From: Sphingomonas ginsengisoli An et al. 2013
Lineage (GTDB): Bacteria; Pseudomonadota; Alphaproteobacteria; Sphingomonadales; Sphingomonadaceae
DNA length: 64,000 nucleotides
Reading direction: 5' to 3'
NCBI RefSeq assembly: GCF_009363895.1
Contig: NZ_CP045434.1
Location: forward strand, 1,612,001 to 1,676,000
A program made the translations under genes and the position numbers. The notes below the pieces were generated by a model. That model was not told the origin of the DNA. It did no database searches and was given only the letters and a program-made list of their open reading frames with translations. The number at the start of each line of letters is the position of its first letter. The first letter of the stretch is position 1. Shown here piece by piece: positions 18,486-31,549 of this stretch.

Positions 18486-20264
18486 ATGCAGGACACCGGC
18501 GTGCTCGACCGCAATTCCGCTTCGACCCTTCTCGCTCCTCCGGGCGCGACCCCGACCATCGACGCGCTGCCGAGGCGGATCGCGGACTTCGCCACGCTCG
18601 GCGAGGCGCTCGACTATGCCGCGCAGGGTGCGCGCGGGCTCAATTTCCACGACGCCCGCGGCAATCTCGCCCGCGCTTATCCTTATTCCGAGCTGCGCGT
18701 GGACGCGCTGGCGCACGCCCGCCGCTTCCTCACGCTCGGCCTCGTCAAGGGCGATCGGGTCGCGCTGGTCGCCGAGACCGGCGCCGACTTCGCCGCCTGC
18801 TTCTTCGGCGCGATCTACGCCGGGCTGTGGCCCGTTCCCCTCCCGCTCCCGACCAGCTTCGGCGGGCGCGAGGCCTATGTCGAGCAACTGCGGGTGATGC
18901 TGACCAGCAGCGATCCCAAGCTCTTCCTCTACCCCGCCGAATTGGCCGACTTCGCCCACGAGGCCGCGACCTTGCGCGAAATCGAAGGCCTTGCCTGGGA
19001 AAGCCTGACCAACGTCGTTCCCGACGACGATGCCGAACTGCCCGCCGCTGACCCGCAGGAAATCGCCTACCTCCAATATTCGAGCGGCTCGACCCGCTTC
19101 CCGCACGGGGTCGCGGTCACCCACCATGCGCTACTCGACAATCTCCACGCGCACGGGGTCGGGCTTGAGGTCGCCCAAGCCGATCGCTGCATCAGCTGGC
19201 TGCCCTGGTATCACGATATGGGGCTGGTCGGCTGCCTGCTCTCGCCGCTGTCACAGCAGATCTCGGTCGATTACATGAAGACCGAGGACTTCGCCCGGCG
19301 CCCGCTTGCCTGGCTCGACCTCATCAGCCGCAATCCGGGCAATTCGATCAGCTACTCGCCGACTTTCGGCTACGATATCTGTTCGCGCCGCATCTCCTCG
19401 CAGACCCGCGCCAGCGACCGCTTCGACCTGTCGCGCTGGCGGGTCGCTGGCAACGGCGCCGACATGATCCGTCCCGACGTCATGCAGGCGTTCGTCGACG
19501 CCTTCGCCGATGCCGGCTTCAAGGCGCAGGCTTTCTGCCCGAGCTACGGTCTCGCCGAGGCGACGCTCGCGGTGAGCCTGATGCCGCCGGGCGAGGGCAT
19601 CCGTGTCGAACTGGTCGAAGAGAGCGAACTGGCCGGTGCCGGCACGCCCGCGCAGGAGCGGCCGCGCCGCTACCGCGCGATCGTCAATTGCGGCAAGCCG
19701 GTGAAGGGCATGACCATCGAGGTCCGCGACGCCGACGGCGCGTTGCTCGGTGACCGCCAGATCGGCAAGGTCTGGGTCAAGGGCGCGAGCCTGATGGTCG
19801 GCTATTACCGCGACCCGGAATCGACCGAGGCGTGCATGAAGGACGGTTGGCTCGACACCGGCGACATGGGTTACCTGTCGGGCGGCTACATCTTCATCGT
19901 CGGCCGCGCCAAGGACATGATCATCATCAACGGCCGCAACCACTGGCCGCAGGATATCGAGTGGGCCGTCGAGCAGCTGCCCGGCTTCAAGTCGGGTGAC
20001 ATCGCCGCCTTCGCGATCACCGGCCCGTCGGGCGAGGAGCAGCCGGCGGTGCTGGTCCACTGCCGGGTCTCGGATCCGCAGGAACGCGGCCGCCTGCGCG
20101 ACGACATCCGCGAGCGCGTGCGCGCGATCACCGGGATCAACCCGGTGGTCGAGCTGGTCCCCCCGCGCAGCCTGCCGCGCACCAGTTCGGGCAAGCTGTC
20201 GCGGACCAAGGCGCGCAACCTCTATCTGTCGGGCGAGATCGTCCCCTTCGACATCGCGGCCTGA
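18486..20264 (+). CDS. Fatty acyl-AMP ligase (FAAL-type adenylate-forming enzyme)
   Basis: 592 residues from the ATG at 18486. The adenylation motifs are YLQYSSGSTRFPHGV (A3), WLPWYHDMGLVG (FAAL-typical), PSYGLAEATLAVSLM (A5), GWLDTGDMGYL (A7), and GRAKDMIIINGRNHWPQDIEW (A8), with the catalytic Lys in SSGKLSRTKAR. It activates a fatty acid to acyl-AMP, usually for transfer to a carrier protein in lipid or polyketide assembly. No carrier or synthase gene is near. It is coupled to the GNAT gene by a one-base overlap (TGATG), so the pair may act together. Confidence 0.9.
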   Translation: MQDTGVLDRNSASTLLAPPGATPTIDALPRRIADFATLGEALDYAAQGARGLNFHDARGNLARAYPYSELRVDALAHARRFLTLGLVKGDRVALVAETGADFAACFFGAIYAGLWPVPLPLPTSFGGREAYVEQLRVMLTSSDPKLFLYPAELADFAHEAATLREIEGLAWESLTNVVPDDDAELPAADPQEIAYLQYSSGSTRFPHGVAVTHHALLDNLHAHGVGLEVAQADRCISWLPWYHDMGLVGCLLSPLSQQISVDYMKTEDFARRPLAWLDLISRNPGNSISYSPTFGYDICSRRISSQTRASDRFDLSRWRVAGNGADMIRPDVMQAFVDAFADAGFKAQAFCPSYGLAEATLAVSLMPPGEGIRVELVEESELAGAGTPAQERPRRYRAIVNCGKPVKGMTIEVRDADGALLGDRQIGKVWVKGASLMVGYYRDPESTEACMKDGWLDTGDMGYLSGGYIFIVGRAKDMIIINGRNHWPQDIEWAVEQLPGFKSGDIAAFAITGPSGEEQPAVLVHCRVSDPQERGRLRDDIRERVRAITGINPVVELVPPRSLPRTSSGKLSRTKARNLYLSGEIVPFDIAA

Positions 20265-20980
20265 TGGCGGTGGGCGGCGACGCCCTCGCGGCGCTGCTCG
20301 ACCGGCCGATCTACGCGGCGCTGACCAGCCGCCAGGCCGGGTTCGCATTGGGGGCACCGCCCGCGCTGCGCTTCCGGCCCGAGGTCGAACCGTTCATCGC
20401 CGCTGCCGACGACAGCCCGGCCGCGCTTGCCGCGCTGGCTGCTCTGTGCGCGCCCGGCGAGCAGTTGGTGCTGCTTCAGGCAGCCGCGAGCAAGCTACCG
20501 CCCGATCTGATCGAGCTGTCCTGCCGTCCCGCCGTGCAGATGATCGCTATCGACGCTCCCGCATCATCACCGCCCGACGGCGCTCGGCCGCTGGGCGAAG
20601 CAGATGCCCCCGACATGCAGGCGCTGGCCGAGCTGACCGCCCCCGGTCCGTTCCGCGCCGAGACGTGGCGGCTCGGCGGCTTCTGGGGCGTGCGCGACGG
20701 CGGTCGGCTGATCGCGATGGCGGGCGAGCGGCTGGCGGTGCCCGGCGCGGCCGAGCTGAGCGGGGTCTGCACCCACCCGGATGCTCGAGGCCGCGGCCTC
20801 GCCCGGGCGCTATCGACGTGGAAGCTGCACGACATCGCCCGCCGCGGCGAGCAGGTCTTTCTCCACGCTTATGTCGACAATGCTCCCGCGGTCGCGCTCT
20901 ACTGCGACCTCGGCTTTACCGTGCGCGCGACGATGACCGCGCAGGTCGTCGCCCTTGCGCCCGACGACCACCGGGGTTAG
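20264..20980 (+). CDS. GNAT-family N-acetyltransferase
   Basis: 238 residues. The N-terminal half (about 120 residues) is a divergent GNAT-like or spacer domain, and the C-terminal half has the acetyl-CoA signature GVCTHPDARGRGLARALSTW (motif A, R/QxxGxG/A form) followed by VFLHAYVDNAPAVALYCDLGFTVR. The layout fits the FR47-like group. Start ATG at 20264 overlaps the FAAL stop by one base. The substrate is unknown; operon position suggests a link to the acyl-adenylate product. Confidence 0.86.
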   Translation: MAVGGDALAALLDRPIYAALTSRQAGFALGAPPALRFRPEVEPFIAAADDSPAALAALAALCAPGEQLVLLQAAASKLPPDLIELSCRPAVQMIAIDAPASSPPDGARPLGEADAPDMQALAELTAPGPFRAETWRLGGFWGVRDGGRLIAMAGERLAVPGAAELSGVCTHPDARGRGLARALSTWKLHDIARRGEQVFLHAYVDNAPAVALYCDLGFTVRATMTAQVVALAPDDHRG

Positions 20981-20995
20981 GGCGCCACCCGGCCT

Positions 20996-21071
20996 AGGGG
21001 TATAGCTCAGTTGGTAGAGCATCGGTCTCCAAAACCGAGGGTCGTGGGTTCGAGTCCCCCTGCCCCTGCCA
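20996..21071 (+). tRNA. tRNA-Trp (anticodon CCA)
   Basis: AGGGGTATAGCTCAGTTGGT start, anticodon loop CTCCAAA within stem TCGGT/ACCGA, T-arm GTGGG-TTCGAGT-CCCCC region, acceptor AGGGGTA paired with TGCCCCT, discriminator G and encoded CCA. 76 nt. In many Proteobacteria this tRNA directly precedes secE; here about 4 kb of surface-glycan genes lie between them. Confidence 0.96.
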
Positions 21072-21117
21072 GGTCGCTGGCCTGATACGAGACGGGTCGT
21101 TCACCCGCCTTGCCTCG

Positions 21118-23115
21118 ATGGTCGAACAGGGTAGCGTTGCGCGCTCACCGGACGTGGGGAACGCGTTGAAGCACGCCGCCTTGCCGAGTACCGCTTATCG
21201 CCCCGACATCGATGGCCTGCGGACGATCGCGGTCGTGCCCGTCGTGCTGTTCCACGCCGGGCTGCCGTTCGTCGGCGGCGGTTATGTCGGGGTCGACGTC
21301 TTCTTCGTCATCTCGGGCTTTCTGATCACCGGGATCATCGCGCGTGAACTCGCACAGGGCCGCTTCTCGCTGCTCGAATTCTATCGCCGCCGCGCGCGCC
21401 GGATCTTCCCGGCGCTGACGCTGGTCGGCTTCGCCACGCTGATCGCGGGATACTTGATCCTAACGCCCAAGGAATATGCCGATCTCGGCCAGAGCGCGGC
21501 GGCGATCGCGGCGTTCATTTCCAATTTTTTCTTCTGGAAGTCGGTCAGCTATTGGGCGCCGGGTGTGCAGCCGATGCTGCACACCTGGTCGCTGGCGGTA
21601 GAAGAGCAATATTACGTCTTCTTCCCGCTGTTCCTGATGCTGATGCACGGCCGTCGCCGCTGGATGATCATCGGGCTGTGGGCAGTGTTCGCAGCCTCGC
21701 TCGCTTTGTCGATCGCACTCGTCGCCAGCAGACCGAGCGCGGCGTTCTACTTGCTTCCGCCGCGCGCGTGGGAATTAATGCTGGGCGGGTTGCTGGCGCT
21801 CGATTGTTTCGGACAGCCGCGCTCCCCGGCGATGGGCAAGGCCGCGTCCGTAGCGGGCCTCGCTCTGATACTCGGATCGGTCCTACTGTACACGCCAGCG
21901 ACGCCATTCCCTGGTGCCGCTGCGCTGCCGCCCGTGCTTGGCGCGGGCCTGCTAATCTGGGGCGGTGGCTGGGGCCTGTCCGCACGGCCGCTGGTGGCGA
22001 TCGGGCTGATCTCCTACAGCCTCTACCTCTGGCACCTGCCAGTTATCGACTTCGCGCGCTATCTGACCGATGCGCCGTTGACCGCGGCACAAGGGTTGCT
22101 CGCGACGCTGCTCTCGGTGGTGCTGGCAGCGCTCACCTATCGTTATGTCGAGACGCCGTTCCGGACCGGCAAGGCGCGCCAGAAGCTGACGATGCTTGCG
22201 GCCGTGACCATGCCGGTGATGGCGCTGGCGGGGTTCGCGATCTTCGCCCTTGCCGGAATACCCGCCCGCTTGAGCCCGCTGCAGGCCCGTCAGCTCGCGG
22301 TGGTCGACGATCAGGATCGCCATCCCTCGCGCTGCATGTCGCTCGACGAGCGCTGGATCGACCCGGCCACGCCCTGCCAGTTTGGAGCGCATCCCACCAC
22401 GCTCTTGTGGGGCGACAGCCATTCGATGGTGACCGCGACCTCGCTGCAGGCGGCGGGAGTGCCATTCTATTTTGCCGCCGACGCCGATTGCCCGATCGGC
22501 CAGGACCTCGCGATCAGCCCGGATTTCGAACGCGCGCTGACCCAGCAGGGTCATTACCGGCGCTGCTGGGACTATAATCGGGCGATGCTGGCGCGCGCGC
22601 TTCAGCCCGGTATCCGCACGGTCGTACTGTCGGCGCGCTGGACCAACTGGCGCCTTGGCGAGCCGGCGAATCCGGCCGAGGGGAGTGTCGACATCCGGCT
22701 GGTCGACGCCGCGGGAACCGCGACTTCCCCGGCAGAAAATCGCGTGAAGTTCGAGGCGGCGTTCCGCAATCTGGTTGCGACGCTGACTGCTGCGGGCAAG
22801 CGGGTAGTCATCGTCGGTCCCTACCCCGAACCCACGTTCAACGTTCCCCACCGGATGTATGTCGCCGGCTTCGGCCTGGCCCAGCCGATCGACCAGAACG
22901 CCAGCTATGCGCAGCGGCACCGCGTCATTCTCGACTTCTTCCGGCAATTCGCCGCGACCCCGGGCGTGACGTTCGTCTGGCCGGCGAGCATGATGTGCAA
23001 GCCCGCTTGCCCCGTGTCGCGCGACGACGTCCCGCTCTATCTCGACCATAATCACCTGACGGTCGCCGAGGCCCGTCGCCTTGCTCCGCTTTACCGTTTC
23101 CTACGACCAACGTAG
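21118..23115 (+). CDS. Acyltransferase_3 / SGNH O-acetyltransferase (OafA-like)
   Basis: 665 residues. The N-terminal membrane acyltransferase has YRPDIDGLRTIAVVPVVLFHAG, GGYVGVDVFFVISGFLITGII and FYRRRARRIFPAL (conserved His and RRxRR), with about ten membrane helices up to residue 375. A periplasmic SGNH hydrolase-like domain follows with LLWGDSHSM (nucleophile Ser in GDS) and YLDHNHLT (the D-x-x-H pair, in which His is catalytic). Such proteins O-acetylate cell-surface polysaccharide or LPS. The two glycosyltransferase genes downstream agree with a surface-glycan role. It starts 47 bases after tRNA-Trp. Confidence 0.9.
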   Translation: MVEQGSVARSPDVGNALKHAALPSTAYRPDIDGLRTIAVVPVVLFHAGLPFVGGGYVGVDVFFVISGFLITGIIARELAQGRFSLLEFYRRRARRIFPALTLVGFATLIAGYLILTPKEYADLGQSAAAIAAFISNFFFWKSVSYWAPGVQPMLHTWSLAVEEQYYVFFPLFLMLMHGRRRWMIIGLWAVFAASLALSIALVASRPSAAFYLLPPRAWELMLGGLLALDCFGQPRSPAMGKAASVAGLALILGSVLLYTPATPFPGAAALPPVLGAGLLIWGGGWGLSARPLVAIGLISYSLYLWHLPVIDFARYLTDAPLTAAQGLLATLLSVVLAALTYRYVETPFRTGKARQKLTMLAAVTMPVMALAGFAIFALAGIPARLSPLQARQLAVVDDQDRHPSRCMSLDERWIDPATPCQFGAHPTTLLWGDSHSMVTATSLQAAGVPFYFAADADCPIGQDLAISPDFERALTQQGHYRRCWDYNRAMLARALQPGIRTVVLSARWTNWRLGEPANPAEGSVDIRLVDAAGTATSPAENRVKFEAAFRNLVATLTAAGKRVVIVGPYPEPTFNVPHRMYVAGFGLAQPIDQNASYAQRHRVILDFFRQFAATPGVTFVWPASMMCKPACPVSRDDVPLYLDHNHLTVAEARRLAPLYRFLRPT

Positions 23116-23169
23116 ACGAAGGCGCAGGTGACTTGGCGCCCTGAAACCCCCTGATCAAAGGCCGACGGT

Positions 23170-23952
23170 TTGCTGGAAAGATTCAATTCCCTCTGGTTCG
23201 GGTCCGAGCTCGGCTATCTCGAGCAGCTCAGTATCAAGTCGGCGCAGGCGCTGGGACACGAATATACGCTCTACTCCTACGAGCCCGAGCAGCTTCGCGG
23301 TGTGCCCGCCGGAGTCGATCTGCGCGACGCCAACGAAGTGATGAGCGACCCCAAGCGGACCAAGCATTTCGCCGGCAAGTTCAAGGCCCTCGGCTCGGAC
23401 TTCTTTCGCTATGAGCTGCTGGCGAAGGAGCTCGGCTATTGGGTCGACCTCGACCTCATCTTTCTCAAGCCGTTCGACTTCGCCGAGCCGCATGTGTTCG
23501 GTTGGGAGCGCGAGGGGTCGATCAATGGCGCGGTGCTCAAGATGCCGGCGGAATCGCCGATGCTGAAGGTGCTTCGCGACATTCCCGAACGGAACTGGTG
23601 CCCGCCCTTCTTCGGTCCGCGTCGCAAGCTCGAATATTACTGGCAGCGGCTGCGCGGCGATGTCGAACTGGAAGATTTGCCATGGGGTGTCGCGGGGCCG
23701 GGCCTGATCACTTACCTCGCCAAGAAGATGGGGTTTGCGGCGCAGGCGCAGGCCAAGCCGGTGTTCTATCCGATCGATTATTTCGAGGCTGAGATCCTGT
23801 TCGGGCCGCGGGCCGAGGTCGAGCGCCATCTCACACCGGACACCCATGCCATCCACATGTGGCACTCCCGGATCGTGAAGCGGGCTGGCACCGCTCCCGA
23901 GCCGGGCTCCTACCTCGCCGAATTGTGCGCGGAGCATGGCGTTGGCGGCTGA
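23170..23952 (+). CDS. Glycosyltransferase with DXD motif (capsular polysaccharide/Gb3-synthase-like)
   Basis: 260 residues with a TTG start. FNSLWFGSELGYLEQLSIKS at the N-terminus, KFKALGSDFFRYELLAKE, then the metal-binding DXD in GYWVDLDLIFLKPFDF. This matches the family of sugar transferases with a DXD-containing sugar-binding region (eukaryotic alpha-1,4-Gal transferase and capsule synthesis proteins). No membrane segment. It overlaps the next glycosyltransferase gene by 17 bases. The sugar donor cannot be told from sequence. Confidence 0.8.
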   Translation: MLERFNSLWFGSELGYLEQLSIKSAQALGHEYTLYSYEPEQLRGVPAGVDLRDANEVMSDPKRTKHFAGKFKALGSDFFRYELLAKELGYWVDLDLIFLKPFDFAEPHVFGWEREGSINGAVLKMPAESPMLKVLRDIPERNWCPPFFGPRRKLEYYWQRLRGDVELEDLPWGVAGPGLITYLAKKMGFAAQAQAKPVFYPIDYFEAEILFGPRAEVERHLTPDTHAIHMWHSRIVKRAGTAPEPGSYLAELCAEHGVGG

Positions 23953-24967
23953 AGCGCCGAGCATCTCCGTTGCGCTCGCGACCTACAACGGCGGGCGGCA
24001 CCTCCGCGAGCAGCTCGACAGCCTTGCCGCACAGACGCTTCGTCCGCTCGAGCTCATCGTGTCGGACGATGGCTCGACGGACGACACGGTGGCGCAGGTC
24101 GAGGCCTTCGCTGCCACCGCGCCCTTCCCCGTCCGCGTGCTTCGGAACGAGCGTCCGCTCGGCTACCGGTTGAATTTCCGCCAGGCCGCGCAGGCATGTT
24201 CAGGAGAGCTCATCGCCTTTTGTGACCAGGACGATATCTGGCGCGCCGACAAGCTCGAGCGGATGGCCCAAGCGTTTGCCAATCCAGCGGTTATGCTCGC
24301 CTACCATAATGCCTGGGCTTTCAACGAAACAGCCCGGCGTTTCCTCCACGACCCTGCTTTCGAGCGGGCCGAGCTGGCTCAGCAGCCAATCCCGCCGTTC
24401 AAGGCCGTCAACGGACTGCTCCAGATATTCCGCGCCGACTTGCGGCGGTTCGACCGGCTGTGGGACGACAGCATCGACCAGAATGAAGGCAACGTCATCC
24501 TGGCGCACGACCAGTGGTACTTTTTCTTGGCGTTGCTGCTGGGACGGGTCGTGTTCGTCGATGCGGAACTGCTCGACTATCGCCAGCACGCCAACAACAC
24601 TTATGGCGTCAAGGTTGATCGACCGCTCATCGTTCGGATGGCGGAACGGCTGAAGCATTACGGTGACCAGGATCGCTGGATGGCGCTCAGCGCGCGCAGC
24701 CGAGCACGTATCGCCGAGCAGATCACAGCCGAAGAGGGCCGCCCCGGAACCGACGTCATCGCCATGTACGATCGGCTGGCCGAGCGGATGGAGCGCCGCG
24801 CCGCAACTTACACCAATGGCCGAATGGACCAGCGACTGCGTGCGCTCGTCCAATCGTGGGGTGCCGGCGATTACGGCGGAGCGACTGGATTCAAACGCAG
24901 TTCGGTCGTCCGCGATTTCTGGAGCGGGGTGCTGATGCGCCGTGCAACCGATCCGACGCGGAGCTGA
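23936..24967 (+). CDS. Family 2 glycosyltransferase
   Basis: 343 residues. GT-A fold with SVALATYNGGRHLREQLDSL at the N-terminus, the nucleotide-sugar Asp in IVSDDGSTDDT, FCDQDDIWRADKLERM (DXD-type metal site as DQDD) and a C-terminal ALLLGRVVFVDAELLDYRQHANNTYG. Similar to rhamnosyl- or galactosyltransferases of O-antigen or capsule loci. Its ATG at 23936 lies within the end of the preceding gene, so the two are coupled. It is the last gene before the secE-nusG promoter. Confidence 0.88.
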   Translation: MALAAEAPSISVALATYNGGRHLREQLDSLAAQTLRPLELIVSDDGSTDDTVAQVEAFAATAPFPVRVLRNERPLGYRLNFRQAAQACSGELIAFCDQDDIWRADKLERMAQAFANPAVMLAYHNAWAFNETARRFLHDPAFERAELAQQPIPPFKAVNGLLQIFRADLRRFDRLWDDSIDQNEGNVILAHDQWYFFLALLLGRVVFVDAELLDYRQHANNTYGVKVDRPLIVRMAERLKHYGDQDRWMALSARSRARIAEQITAEEGRPGTDVIAMYDRLAERMERRAATYTNGRMDQRLRALVQSWGAGDYGGATGFKRSSVVRDFWSGVLMRRATDPTRS

Positions 24968-24997
24968 CCGCTCCATCAACTTCGGTTCCTGGCCAAC

Positions 24998-25026
24998 TTG
25001 AACCGCTCGCCCACACGCGCTACATC
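24998..25026 (+). promoter_or_regulatory. Candidate sigma-70 promoter for secE-nusG
   Basis: TTGAAC (24998-25003), 17-base spacer, TACATC (25021-25026), 72 bases before the secE GTG. This would allow secE-nusG to be transcribed independently of tRNA-Trp and the glycan cassette. Confidence 0.55.
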
Positions 25027-25097
25027 GCGGCTCGTATCGAGGTCCGGCGGGGTGTCCGCGGACCTCGTTTTTCTGTTCCGAAGAGGTGATCTACCCC

Positions 25098-25295
25098 GTG
25101 GCCAAGACGACCCCCGGAGAATTCGCCCGCCAGGTCCGGGCCGAAGCCCGCAAGGTGGTGTGGCCGACCGGCAAGGAGACTTGGATGACCGCGGTCATGG
25201 TCTTCATCATGACCTCGATCCTCGCCATCTTCTTCTTCGGGGTCGACAGCGTCTTCGCCATCATCGTTCAGAAGCTGCTCAGCCTGCTCGGCTGA
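25098..25295 (+). CDS. secE: Preprotein translocase subunit SecE
   Basis: 65 residues with a GTG start chosen because an extended Shine-Dalgarno (GAGGTGATC) ends six bases before it; a GTG inside that site is not likely to be used. The sequence has the conserved amphipathic part EFARQVRAEARKVVWPTGKE and one membrane helix. SecE clamps SecY in the Sec translocon in the inner membrane. The single-helix short form is typical of non-enteric bacteria. Followed 27 bases later by nusG. Confidence 0.95.
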   Translation: MAKTTPGEFARQVRAEARKVVWPTGKETWMTAVMVFIMTSILAIFFFGVDSVFAIIVQKLLSLLG

Positions 25296-25322
25296 GCCCC
25301 TCACCGACTACAAGGTTTTCCC

Positions 25323-25862
25323 ATGTCCCGCTGGTACATCATCCACGCTTATTCCGGCTTCGAGAACAAGGTTCGCGAGTCGATCCTGGCCGACGCCAAG
25401 CGGCTCGGGCTCGAGCAGCTTGTCGAGTCGGTCGAGGTCCCGACCGAGAAGGTGACCGAGATCCGCCGCGGCAAGAAGGTGACCAGCGACCGCAAGTTCT
25501 TCCCCGGTTATGTCCTCGCCAAGCTGGGCATGAACGACGACGTCTATCACTTGGTCAAGAACACCCCCAAGGTGACCGGCTTCCTCGGCCCCAACGGCAA
25601 GCCGCAGGCGATCAGCGAGGCCGAGGCCGCGCGCATCCTCAACACCAAGGAGGAGGCCGCCGCCGCCGCGCCCAAGCAGAAGATCAGCGTCGATTATGAA
25701 ATCGGCGATGCGGTCAAGGTGCTTGACGGGCCCTTCGCCAGCTTCAACGGCGTGGTGGAGGAACTCGATTTCGACCGCGGCCGGGTCAAGGTCGGTGTGT
25801 CGATCTTCGGTCGCGCGACCCCGGTCGAGCTCGAGTTCGAGCAGGTCGAGCTGGTCAAGTAA
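25323..25862 (+). CDS. nusG: Transcription termination/antitermination protein NusG
   Basis: 179 residues. The NGN domain has WYIIHAYSGFENKVRESI and KFFPGYVLAKLGMND, and the C-terminal KOW domain has YEIGDAVKVLDGPFASFNGVVEELDFDRGRVKVGVSIFGR. NusG binds RNA polymerase and links it to Rho or the ribosome. Between NGN and KOW is a short Ala-rich linker. The usual neighbours rplK-rplA do not follow; a short unknown gene does. Confidence 0.97.
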   Translation: MSRWYIIHAYSGFENKVRESILADAKRLGLEQLVESVEVPTEKVTEIRRGKKVTSDRKFFPGYVLAKLGMNDDVYHLVKNTPKVTGFLGPNGKPQAISEAEAARILNTKEEAAAAAPKQKISVDYEIGDAVKVLDGPFASFNGVVEELDFDRGRVKVGVSIFGRATPVELEFEQVELVK

Positions 25863-25993
25863 CGCGGCGGTCCGCGCCAGCGGACTCCTCTTGTGGATAA
25901 GGTTGACGTATCCTGCCGCCCGCGACTCGGGTGACGGCGGGCTTCCGTCCTCATGTCGCGGTTTGAACTGCGCCACTGGGGAGGGGCAAGGCA

Positions 25994-26185
25994 ATGGAAG
26001 CGGACATCCGCTATTACTGGCGCCGGGCGGTCGAGGAACTCGCCGCGTCCCGCCGGTCCGTCACGCATCAGGCACGCGATCGCCATCGGCATTTCGGGCT
26101 GTTGTATCTGGCGAAGCTTAGCGAGCTGGGTGCCAACCTGCCGTTCGACGCGGCCGAGCTTGCCGACACCGCCAAGGCGGCCTGA
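25994..26185 (+). CDS. Small hypothetical protein downstream of nusG
   Basis: 63 residues, MEADIRYYWRRAVEELAASR, rich in Arg, Ala and Leu, predicted all-helical with no signal peptide. GAGGGGC seven bases before the ATG is a good ribosome-binding site, and the codon use matches host genes, so I take it as real. I do not recognise the family. It is convergent with rplQ, and the rplQ terminator follows its stop. Confidence 0.65.
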   Translation: MEADIRYYWRRAVEELAASRRSVTHQARDRHRHFGLLYLAKLSELGANLPFDAAELADTAKAA

Positions 26186-26201
26186 CCTCACTCACCACGC
26201 A

Positions 26202-26236
26202 AAGAAAAAGGCCGCCCGCGACGCGGACGGCCTCTT
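26202..26236 (-). terminator. Rho-independent terminator of rplQ
   Basis: Read on the minus strand: GGCCGTCCGCG / CGCGGGCGGCC stem with a small loop and one mismatch, followed by TTTTTCTTT. It lies 22 bases after the rplQ stop and just after the convergent 63-residue gene. Confidence 0.88.
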
Positions 26237-26258
26237 GTCTGCCGGATGAAGCGACCGC

Positions 26259-26684
26259 TTAGGCGGCCTGCTGCTCGTCCTCGTCGTCGATCATCACCGG
26301 ACCCGAGTCCTGGCCCTTGGCCGAGACGTCGCGGTCGACGAATTCGATGATCGCCATCGGCGCGGCGTCCGAGAAGCGGCTGCCGGCCTTGACCACGCGG
26401 GTGTAGCCGCCGCTGCGACCGGCGTAGCGCTCGGCCAGCACGTCGAACAGCTTGGTCAGCTGGGCGTCGTCGAGCAGGCGGCTGTGCGCCAGGCGACGGT
26501 TGCTGAGGCCGCCCTTCTTGGCGAGCGTGACCAGCTTCTCGACGTAGGGCCGCAGCTCCTTCGCCTTGGCGAGGGTGGTGGTGATCTGCTCGTGCTTGAT
26601 CAGCGCGGCCGACATGTTCCGGAACAGAGCGGTCCGGTGGGCCGAGGTGCGCTGCAGCTTACGTCCGCCAACACGATGGCGCAT
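26259..26684 (-). CDS. rplQ: 50S ribosomal protein L17
   Basis: 141 residues from the ATG at 26684 ([20 protein letters not shown]). It has the L17 core with [30 protein letters not shown] and FVDRD, plus an acidic 20-residue C-terminal tail ([12 protein letters not shown]) common in alphaproteobacteria. AAAGGA about eight bases upstream. Normally rplQ follows rpoA in the alpha operon; here the gene upstream is a terminated outer-membrane protein gene, so rplQ seems to be transcribed alone. Confidence 0.96.
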   Translation of the reverse strand: MRHRVGGRKLQRTSAHRTALFRNMSAALIKHEQITTTLAKAKELRPYVEKLVTLAKKGGLSNRRLAHSRLLDDAQLTKLFDVLAERYAGRSGGYTRVVKAGSRFSDAAPMAIIEFVDRDVSAKGQDSGPVMIDDEDEQQAA

Positions 26685-26835
26685 AAAACTATCCTTTCGT
26701 TCGTCAGGGGGCCGTACGAGGTACCCCGGGCCAGGCAGCCTTTTCGAGGGCGCTGCCAATTTCCCCATGACAAACGGCGAGGCTTGGGGCCCCGCCGGTG
26801 TGCCGACCCTCAAGCCGATGAACGCCGCGGAGTCA

Positions 26836-26870
26836 AGAAAAAGGGCCGCTCCGGCTGGAGCGACCCTCTT
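26836..26870 (-). terminator. Rho-independent terminator of the outer-membrane barrel gene
   Basis: On the minus strand GGGTCGCTCC, loop AGCC, GGAGCGGCCC with one G-T style mismatch, then TTTTTCTT. It ends 24 bases after the stop of the barrel protein gene and separates it from rplQ. Confidence 0.88.
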
Positions 26871-26893
26871 TCCTTCATGCCTGAGCCTAAGCC

Positions 26894-27907
<1,014 letters not shown>

Positions 27908-28031
27908 GAATGTCCCCTTCTGTGTGGGTTTGCGCGTTGGGAAGGTGACCGAAAAGCGCGAACGGGGTCCGTGGTTGCGTAAAAAGCGAACCGTGGAATG
28001 TCGCTGCCGCTAAGGTGTGTCTTTGCGGTGA

Positions 28032-31543
<3,512 letters not shown>

Positions 31544-31549
31544 GGCTGG

